From: Auricularia sp. M13
Taxonomy: Eukaryota; Basidiomycota; Agaricomycetes; Auriculariales; Auriculariaceae
Assembly: GCA_037042915.1 (NCBI GenBank)
Contig: CM073195.1
Span: 3,782,001 to 3,846,000 of the forward strand
Reading direction: 5' to 3'
Length of the DNA: 64,000 nt
Shown here: in pieces, positions 54,102 to 64,000 of the stretch
Layout: each line of letters starts with the position of its first letter
How positions within the stretch are numbered: position 1 is the stretch's first letter
Position numbers and translations under genes: made by a program
Notes under the pieces: generated by a model
Told to the model about the DNA's origin: nothing
Seen by the model: the letters and a program-made list of their open reading frames with translations, nothing else
Databases searched by the model: none

Positions 54102-55472
54102 CTACAGGCGCAGGACAAGCTGCATCCAGCGCCGCAAGACAATGAAGACAGACGAGCCTTCGCCGTAAAGACCGGCAGCCCTCGGAGACTCGATGCTCGG
54201 GACGTTAGGAATCTCCCCGACTTGAGAACGGTTCTTTTTGTCTGGGATGTCAAGAGCCTCGGCTGAAGTCGTGTCAGTATGGTAGGACATACGGCGGCCA
54301 GAGTGACAAAGCGCACCATCTCTCGTGGGCCGCTGACGTTCGTCGACGGCGTCCTCTGGACCAAGATCGTCGCAATGATTGTGATTTACCTCCACCGCTG
54401 CAGTGGCGCACTCCGGACTGCGAACATGTCAAGTCAGGCGGATTCCACGAACAGACGTGGCTGTCTACTCACACGAAGTCTTCAGGGCGGAATTCGGCGA
54501 CCTGCGAAGCCCACAGCGAGGTTTTCGGGTTTGCGCGGCGTTCCTGCTTCTTGCGCTGTTCCCATGCTTCGCCAATTCTGGAGAAATAGTGAGTATCATA
54601 ACGGCGGGATGCAGCGACGCGACTTACTCCATGATCTCGTCAACATCCGCGCCAACATCCTTCGGCTCACCCAAGGTCGACGCGACCGTGAGATCCTCCC
54701 AGATCTCCATGTACGGCTTGGAAGGGGCTTGCGGCGGCGGTTCGTCGAAGTCCGAAAGCTCTGATCCAAGATCTTCATCTGAAGATACGTTAATGAAGTG
54801 TAAAAGATCCAGCAGCCAGGGACGTACCATCAGAGTCAGAAGAGTATTCCGAGCCAGCGTCCGACTCCTCGTTGCGGACATCACGTTCGGACTTGGTTGC
54901 ACGGCGCTCCTTAGCAGCCGCGTACTGATCATGCACGACAAGTTTCGCGAGGCGCGCCATCTCCTCCTTGCCGACCGTCGCGTTCGTCGGGTTGGTGTGG
55001 TGCACATGCGACACGAACGCATTCACGAGCTGGAGCGTGTGCACGTAACACTCAGGCCACGGCAGGAGCACCGAGGGCTCCAGCGGTGCGCGACCCTCCG
55101 GATGAGCGATACCCTCGGATACTGGCACGCAGCGACTGGGGTTCGTTGGGTACAGGTCGTCCTCGCCCTCCTGCGGAGGTGCAAGTCCGATTACGCGGAT
55201 CTCGAGGTTCTGCCGCATTTGTGGGAGGTCAAGCGGGCCCATCTGATTGTAAAACGAGTTAACCAGCCATATCTTCGGAAGATTTGAAATGACATTACCC
55301 CTTCGACCAGCCCCAAATATTTCTTTCTGTGAATCTGAGCTGCCGCCGCGGAGACAATCTTATCGTCGGGATCAATCGCGGAGGCGTAGGCCGCGGGATC
55401 AAACGAGAAGATGACAAAGGTCCCGTCTGCGATGCGAGGTTCGCCGAACTTGGGGGATTCAGTAACGCTCAT
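54102..55472 (-). CDS. Gene A, copy 2: unknown protein of the duplicated divergent pair
   Basis: This is the paralogue of the 47.4-48.8 kb gene. The start MSVTESPKFGEPRIADGTFV leads to IFSFDPAAYASAIDPDDKIV and RKKYLGLVEG. An intron of about 57 nt near 55241-55300 joins MGPLDLPQMRQNLEIRVIGLAPPQEGEDDLYP, then CYVHTLQLVNAFVSHVHHTNPTNATVGKEEM, an acidic Ser/Asp stretch, MEIWEDLTVASTLGEPKDVGADVDEIME, RIGEAWEQRKKQERRANPKTSLWASQVAEFRPEDF and the end VEVNHNHCDDLGPEDAVDERQ...RWMQLVLRL. Exon order matches copy 1. An upstream in-frame ATG at 55565 exists, but the conserved start and the TATA position favour 55472. Function unknown. Confidence 0.72.
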
Positions 55473-55700
55473 GGTTGGAGTGCTGGGAAGAAAGCGCAAC
55501 GCTTCCGCCACAATATAACCAATCGCGTTTTGAAAGTCCGACAAGAGCTGAAACAAATCGGTCAATGCGCGGAAGCGTTTGTGGTTACGCTGCGCTTGAG
55601 GCGCAGGCAGACACCGACCGCGGTCCTTGCTTCAAGAATAAATGGCCAAAATGCGATGAGAGTCGCACCTGAACGTGTCTCACCCCCCTATTTCGCGCGC
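55473..55700. promoter_or_regulatory. Bidirectional promoter of pair A/B, copy 2
   Basis: 228 bp between divergent ATGs, two bases longer than in copy 1. It retains CGCCACAATATAA (55506-55518), the 21-nt GTCCGACAAGAGC-T-GAAACAA block (55536-55556) and TGTCTCACCCCCCT (55676-55689). Confidence 0.7.
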
Positions 55701-56732
55701 ATGGCCTCTAGCGATACTGTCTCCAACGCCTCAACTGCAAGAACGCGCGGGAGATTCCTGGGCTGGCAGGATCTCGAGGACGGCTTAGTTGGACGTGCAG
55801 CGCACTCCATCAAGCACGCGACCGTCATGGCCCTCACATCGGTTCTCCCCACGAAGTCCCTCACCCCCGGCCCGATCCTCAAGCGCGACCTGCAGGGGCT
55901 CCCGAAGAATATGGGGAAGCGCCGGCCCTTCATCGTCACGAAGCAGGCGCGGGGACTGCGCATGCCGGCCCAAATCGTTCTGGTCACGCACTTCAGCCAG
56001 CAGCCTGTCGAGCAGACCGACGCCGTTTTGCAGACCCTCGCCGTCGCTCTCGGGAGCGCCACACCGCCGTGGCCCGCGGCTCACTCCCCAAGAATCAACA
56101 TCGCGCCGGAGTGGGACGAGCCAAACAGCTTCGTGATCGCCTTCGCCTTTGAGCTGGAGTCCGGGCGCGGCCCCACTAGGTATCGCAAGGGCGAGATCAC
56201 CGAGTTCTGCGTCGAGGAGGATGAGTTGAACGTGCTGCGCGGACTGTGCAAAGATCGGGCGGACGCACTGGCAGCCATGTCGATGGACGAGCTGGAAGCC
56301 CTGAAGGCCTCCTACGAAGTATGTCAACCTACGTTAGACCTGCGCAGTTGTCTGATCGCATTATCCCAGGCACATGCAGCCACGTTGCGCTCTGCTGCTG
56401 GGTCATGGCGTGGATCAGCTGTAAATCGACAATGGCCGGGTGAATAGACCAACCTGACCTCGATTCCAGGTTACGGGGCGCTCTCGAGTCTCGGTCATGC
56501 CATCGATTCGCGAGGTGAGTTCCTTCGTCCTGCAACGGGCAGGCGTTAAATGTGTTAAATGTTTCTCTCGTAGAACGATCCTCCAACACCTATCATCCAG
56601 GTGAGTAAACGCCCTTAAACATCAAAAACGTGACTTACGCCAGTAAAGTTCGATGAAGAAGGATTTACGCCCGTGGTACGGCAGCACAAGCGTCGCGCGA
56701 GTGCTTCCAGTCGGCGTAGTGTAATTCAATGA
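55701..56732 (+). CDS. Gene B, copy 2: unknown protein of the duplicated divergent pair
   Basis: This is the paralogue of the 49.1-50.2 kb gene. MASSDTVSNASTARTRGRFL leads to EDGLVGRAAHSIKHATVMAL, LKRDLQGLPKNMGKRRPFIV, QIVLVTHFSQQPVEQTDA, QTLAVALGSATPPWPAAHSPR, PEWDEPNSFVIAFAFELESG, RGPTRYRKGEITEF and LAAMSMDELEALKASYE. Small exons follow: AHAATLRSAAGSWRGSA, VTGRSRVSVMPSIRE, NDPPTPIIQV and the last, KFDEEGFTPVVRQHKRRASASSRRSVIQ, with stop at 56730-56732. The last intron is read with donor GTAAAC at about 56606, because the nearer GTGAGT donor would give an immediate stop. The basic C-terminal tail parallels copy 1. Function unknown. Confidence 0.7.
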
Positions 56733-57486
56733 TGAAGATGAAGACGCTAAGTGGTTCGAAAGGGAATTGATAGTTGGACATAGGCTCGACATGGGTCCAC
56801 GGAATGCAGCTTGTCGGCTTTTCGATTAACTGCAGCACTAGCTCGGACGAACGGGCACGAATCCATGTTGTCCGGTGCAAGATCCTATCCGAGAAAAACA
56901 TTAAGAGCAACGAGACGAACGCCAGAGCTTCATCTTCACATCTCAAGTGCACACGCACGCACACAGTCCGAGGCCGATAGAAAAGTCGGGACGCAACGAT
57001 CCTCGGAGTTGTGCGTATCAAGCATAACACAGCGAAAGTAGAAGTAGCCAGTGGGACCTGAACGTAGCGTATACAAAGCAGGCAGTAGCAGTAGCATCGC
57101 GCGCAAAGATGGGTAGCCAGGACGCCGATGCGCTCCCCAATGATCGCGGATGAAGCCTGGAGGCAGCAACAGTGGGTAGCCAGGACCAAAATCGAACGCA
57201 CAAGTCTGCGCCACTAGCCCAGATGCCAGGAGCCACACCGCTCCTTGTTCGAGAAGCCAGTACTTGCTCGCGGTTCATCGGCGGCGGGGAGATTGGTGCA
57301 GGTTGCTATTCGAAACGCGAGTTCCTTCAGCCGCGGGCCGCATGCACGAATCCCGCATTCTCATCAGTCGAGCGACCCATCGACGTCCGCTTCGGGACGT
57401 CTATCCACGAAAAAAGCATATTAAAAGGTGGTAGTCTAAGTGGTATGAATACTCCCTCGTGGAATAATGTGCACGGGCCGCAGATG
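56733..57486. other. Intergenic, 750 bp
   Basis: No gene called. Overlapping minus-strand frames at 56665-57201 and 57018-57278 are hydrophobic in places but show no start, splice or domain logic. GTGGGTAGCCAGGAC-like words occur twice near 57109 and 57172. Confidence 0.4.
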
Positions 57487-60640
<3,154 letters not shown>

Positions 60641-63370
60641 TCATACGGGCTGCGAGAACACATCGCCCGCCGCCGGTTTCCGAGTCCGTCTATCGTCCAG
60701 CTCGCCGTCTTCGTCGCGGTCGTGGTGTTGCACCTGCAGCGCGACATCGCGATCAGGAGAGAGAAGGGGGGGAGGAGCATATTAAGAAGGAAGTCGGCGC
60801 ACCTTTCCCGAACCATCCTCCAGCTCAACATCGTCCAGCCGCACGGAGTCGGACCCGGCGCTCCGGGTCAACGCATCGAGCTTGATCGTCGTCGTGCGTC
60901 CGACATCATTCACGTCGCGCTCGACGTCCTCGTCCGGCTTGAACGTCGACAGGCCGCCCGCGGCGAGCGTCGTCGAGCCGAAGGACCTGCAGCGGGCGTC
61001 AGCGACCAACCTCCAAAGTCGAGGGGTGCGACCTCGGAAGGCCCGGGAAGAACGCAACCTCCAAAGCCGAGGGGTGTGCGACCTCGGATTCCGGAAGAAC
61101 GCAACCTCCAGGCGAGGATGAAAGAAAACACTCACGCATCCGCGCGCCGTCCCCCCGTGCCGGCGCCGCTGACCCACCCCAAGAACGTGCGCCGCCCAAA
61201 CTTGATGGTGCTCAGCTTGCCCGTCGGCACGGCGTCCTGCTCCGTCACCTTCACGCCCGCCGCGCGCATCGCCGCCGTCGCGGCCACCGGCAGGTTCGCC
61301 ACCATCAGCGAGACTGTGTCCTGGTGCGGAGGAGGAGGAGTTAGGTGTGCATGTTGCGGAGGAATGGGAGTGCATGTTGCGGAGGTGTGAGTCATCGGAT
61401 GGTGGAGAGGGGAGGAGGAGGGAGAGGAGGAGGAGAGGGAGGTGGTGTGGGAGGAGAGGAAGGACCACGGCGATGCGGTCAGAGTGCGGGGGCGGAAGGG
61501 GGAGGGGATTGGGTGTGAGGGCGAGATTGCGCGTGGACGCGAAGAAAAAAAGGGGGGAGAGGGGTGCGGGGAAGACGCGTGTACATGTTAAAAGAGTCGG
61601 CGTCGCGTGCGTGCTCGCCCAATTAATTGCGAGAAGAGAATGGAAAGCAAACATGGCGGGGAAGACTTTACAAGCCTCAAACCCCAAACTGCAAACGCAC
61701 CTCGACAATAGCAGCGACAAGCACCTTCGGCCCGCCCTCGCTGAGGATGTAGGCCGCGTGGACGAGCGAGACGATCGTCGTGACGACGGAGGTGGAGAAG
61801 ATGAACATCAGCCGCCGGCGCAGGCCCTTGTTCGCGACGAAGCGGATCATGCGCAGCGGCGCCAGGACGAGCAGCCCGTCCGAGAGGATGTCCGCTGTGA
61901 GTCGGGGGTGGTTAGCATTTGTCAATGCGGAGGCGGGCCCGGGGAAGGAGGAGATGGGAGAGGAAATCGTGAGCGGGGGAACGGTGCGTGCGGGGAGGCG
62001 TCGCGAGATGGAGCAAAAGACGAACAGTACTCACTAACAAGCTGACAAATGGCGACCTGCTTATTGAGCGTGCACTGCGGGCTCGGCAGGTCCTTCCAGC
62101 GCGGCTCGGGCTCGCACACCCAGAAGAGCTGCGCGATGAGGAAGACGACGGTCAGGAAGAGCGCGAGCGCCGCCCAGTACAGCTTGCGGCGCGAGGACGC
62201 GTTCGGTTCCAGACGGATGACGGAGAAGAGGATCGAGAGGCGGGCGGACCTGGGCGCGGGGAGGGGAGGGGTTAGCGGGAGTGTGTGAGGGTTGGGTTGG
62301 AGGGATGGTTGGAGGGGGGGGGGATGACGAGCGAGTTCGGCACGGCGGTAACTTGGGAGCGGGAGCGCGATGTTGAAGCTATCAATGGCACAAGCATCGA
62401 ATGTGGATGGGTACACGCGGGTGAGATGGAGAAGCAGCTCGCGCGCTGCAGGAAGGAGGTGGCAGCGTGCGGAAACGGACGCTCGACGACCGTAGCGCGC
62501 GTCGGCAGGTAGTCGGATAAATGACGAGGGCAAGATGAGGGGGTAGTGCAGTTCGCTCTACGCGTGGGGACTGCGGGCTCAGAACGAGTTCCAGTCGCGC
62601 ATCGGACGATGGGGGCAGCAATCCCATCTCACGCCGGGGACGCCGATCCATCAACGGGCTCGCCGGAAACGATCTGCGCGGCGATCTACGCGCACGGGAT
62701 GGACGAATGCGGCCACAGCGACGAGCGACGGCGCAACGGAGGATGGATGGAAGGGTTCGAGCGGGAACGACGAGAAGAGAGGATAGGGGGTAGGAATAGC
62801 CACGGATCCCGCTTCGCACGCAGGGGCCAGCACTGCACAGCCGTGGGACCTGCACAGCACAGCCGGCTGAAGAAACTGAAACTGATCCCGCGCGCGCGCG
62901 ACGCACGCCGGCCAATGGTTGCGTGTGTGCGTAGTGTGTAGGCAGGTCTGGAAGGGGAATGGATTACAAACGGGGCACGTACCAGATGACGGCGTAGAAG
63001 CTGGTCGCGAGGATGTAGTACGCGGCGACTCTGTTGACCTTCGACAGCTCGTCTAAGTAATGGGCGTGGGGTGAGTAAGTTAAAGCAGAGAGGAGGAGGA
63101 GTACGGACCGGGGTTGGGGACGTGCATGAAGACGGAGGCGATCTGGACCAAGAGCGCGAGGAGCGAGAAGAGCGCCCACCCGTCGTCGTACCAGAACCGC
63201 CCCCGCCGCACCCACAGCCGGAAGAGCGTCATCCCGATCGCGACGAACGAGCATGTCGATGACGTGACTGCCAAGTGCGAGCGTCAGCGAGCACAGAGCA
63301 CGCAGGGTGAGCAAGCGAGACGGGACGCACTTTTGATCTGGATGAGCGGGTTGGTCAGGTCGAGCGCCAT
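60641..63370 (-). CDS. Fungal 7-TM integral membrane protein, rhodopsin-fold family
   Basis: The start MALDLTNPLIQIKITSSTCS leads to FVAIGMTLFRLWVRRGRFWYDDGWALFSLLALLVQIASVFMHV, DELSKVNRVAAYYILATSFYAVIW, SARLSILFSVIRLEPNASSRRKLYW, LTVVFLIAQLFWVCEPEPRWKDLPSPQCTLNKQVAICQLV and TDILSDGLLVLAPLRMIRFVANKGLRRRLMFIFSTSVV. Then DTVSLMVANLPVAATAAM and a hydrophilic tail ending DELDDRRTRKPAAGDVFSQPV-like residues. RFWYDDGW, the FW-x-C-x-P segment and D-x-L-x-D-x-x-L are hallmarks of the fungal rhodopsin-domain membrane proteins. The ligand and role are unknown; no retinal-binding Lys was sought reliably. Three introns are unusually long: 62250-62982 (733 nt), 61321-61700 (380 nt) and 60987-61135 (149 nt, with tandem repeats). 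Confidence 0.8.
61009..61115. repeat. Tandem repeat, ~48-bp unit, in an intron
   Basis: Units begin AACCTCCAAAG(T/C)CGAGGGGTG and end GGAAGAACGC, present about 2.3 times (starts near 61009, 61057 and 61104). The whole array lies in the intron 60987-61135 of the 7-TM gene, read here on the plus strand. Confidence 0.8.
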
Positions 63371-63583
63371 TACTGTACTGTACAGTGGACGGAGGGCTCA
63401 GGACAAGGGGAGGAGGGGGAGACGGAGACGGCAGGTTTTGAGCATGCAGCTGAAGAGTGGACGTGACATGACATCCGGATCCCCTCTGCCCCCTAAACAC
63501 CCCGTCCAACTCCGCCTCTTCTTCTTCCCACTGCGAATCCAATATGGAACAGCCTCCGATCCTCCACCTCCCACACTCACAGC
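63371..63583. promoter_or_regulatory. Divergent promoter region
   Basis: 213 bp between the start codons of the minus-strand 7-TM gene and the plus-strand AhpD-like gene. It must serve both. A small palindrome TACTGTACTGTACAGTG lies near 63371-63387. No TATA box is clear. Confidence 0.5.
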
Positions 63584-64000
63584 ATGTCAGCAACCAGCAC
63601 GGTAGCGACGGACGAGCTGCTCGCGCGCTGCAAGGCGCTCTACCCCGCCGCGTGGTACATCCCCGCCGCCGTCGCCCTGAGCGGCGCAAACGCCCCGGAC
63701 GCCGTCCCCGCCGTCTTCCGCGCCGCAGCGCACGACCTGCCAGCGGACCAGCACCCGCTGCTTGCGCGCCGCCTGCGCGATGCGCTGTTTAAAGGCGGCG
63801 TCCTCACCGGATACAAGTGCCCCATTCCACTCTAGATCTGCTCGCGCTGACCACCCGCGCTCGCGCTCGCAGTAAAGCGATCAACGCCCTCGTCGCGCTG
63901 CACGAATCCCTGCCCGAGACGCTGCGCGCGGACCCCAAGAAGCCCGAACGCCCGCTCGACACCGTTACGATGGACGATATCCGCGCCCATGGCGCGCAGT
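63584..64000 (+). CDS. AhpD/carboxymuconolactone decarboxylase-like protein, partial at right edge
   Basis: MSATSTVATDELLARCKALYPAAWYIPAAVALSGANAPDAVPAVFRAAAHDL leads to HPLLARRLRDALFKGGVLTGY. An intron of about 56 nt near 63818-63873 completes the codon for N and continues KAINALVALHESLPETLRADPKKPERPLDTVTMDDIRA, where the window ends. The pattern (helical N-terminus, LARRLRD-LFKGG-L-GY-KAIN-L-AL) is that of fungal AhpD-fold proteins. Most of the conserved AhpD core, including any CxxC pair, would lie beyond the window, so function is not established. Confidence 0.7.

Noticed and set aside
47424-56732. Mating-type (homeodomain HD1/HD2) locus, suggested by divergent paired genes present in two copies
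   Set aside because: Neither A nor B shows a homeodomain (no WFxNxR motif), and no mitochondrial intermediate peptidase or beta-flanking gene is nearby.
62382-62915. 177-codon minus-strand frame inside the long intron of the 7-TM gene
   Set aside because: Arg/Ser-rich composition, no domain, and a comparable overlapping frame on the other strand; it fits chance in GC-rich DNA.

Overview
The window is nuclear DNA of a filamentous basidiomycete, most likely an Agaricomycete. The genes are interrupted by many 45-65 nt GT-AG introns with recognisable branch sites. Third codon positions are GC-rich. The gene content is typical of mushroom-forming fungi: a cerato-platanin, secreted S41 and S8 proteases, F-box proteins, a cytochrome P450, a siderophore transporter and a fungal 7-TM rhodopsin-fold protein. 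No species can be named from the sequence alone. I see no rRNA, tRNA or CRISPR.

Layout. The first 4.1 kb holds no gene I recognise. It ends at a 5'-truncated cytochrome P450 (4.1-5.8 kb). Then come a PIG3-type quinone oxidoreductase (6.1-7.5), an F-box gene (7.7-9.0), an unknown Ser/Thr-rich protein (10.1-11.7), a second F-box gene (12.3-13.2, minus) and a conserved fungal protein of unknown function (13.7-15.0, minus). After a 2 kb gap follow a siderophore-iron transporter (17.1-19.5) with a double GATA site upstream, an alpha/beta hydrolase (19.8-20.8), HIS1 (21.1-22.3), a Ser/Thr kinase (22.6-24.5, minus) and a tyrosine phosphatase (25.7-26.8). Two tandem secreted S41-type protease genes (27.6-30.4 and 32.6-35.4) flank a cerato-platanin gene on the other strand. 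Next come a small unknown gene (35.7-36.1), the P4-ATPase flippase DRS2 (36.5-41.1, minus), HNT1 (41.8-42.5, minus), a 179-bp pogo/Fot1-like MITE (43.6-43.8), TRP4 (43.9-45.1, minus) and a copia gag-derived ORF (45.5-46.7).

The most unusual part is 47.4-56.7 kb. A divergently transcribed pair of genes of unknown function (called A, minus, and B, plus, here) is present twice in the same orientation about 6.6 kb apart. Protein, exon layout and the ~227-bp shared promoter are all conserved between the copies. Two small secreted-protein genes sit between the copies. A subtilisin-like protease (57.5-59.3, minus), the 7-TM protein with unusually long introns (60.6-63.4, minus) and the start of an AhpD-like gene (63.6 to the right edge) close the window.

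How the genes relate. Most are independent housekeeping or secretome genes: HIS1 and TRP4 (amino-acid synthesis), DRS2 (membrane asymmetry) and HNT1 (nucleotide hydrolase). The siderophore transporter and neighbouring hydrolase could act together in iron uptake, but that is only inferred from adjacency. The S41/cerato-platanin block and the 51-53 kb small secreted proteins look like local secretome clusters. Exon boundaries were read by eye from splice consensus, reading-frame continuity and, where available, agreement with family motifs or the second paralogue.
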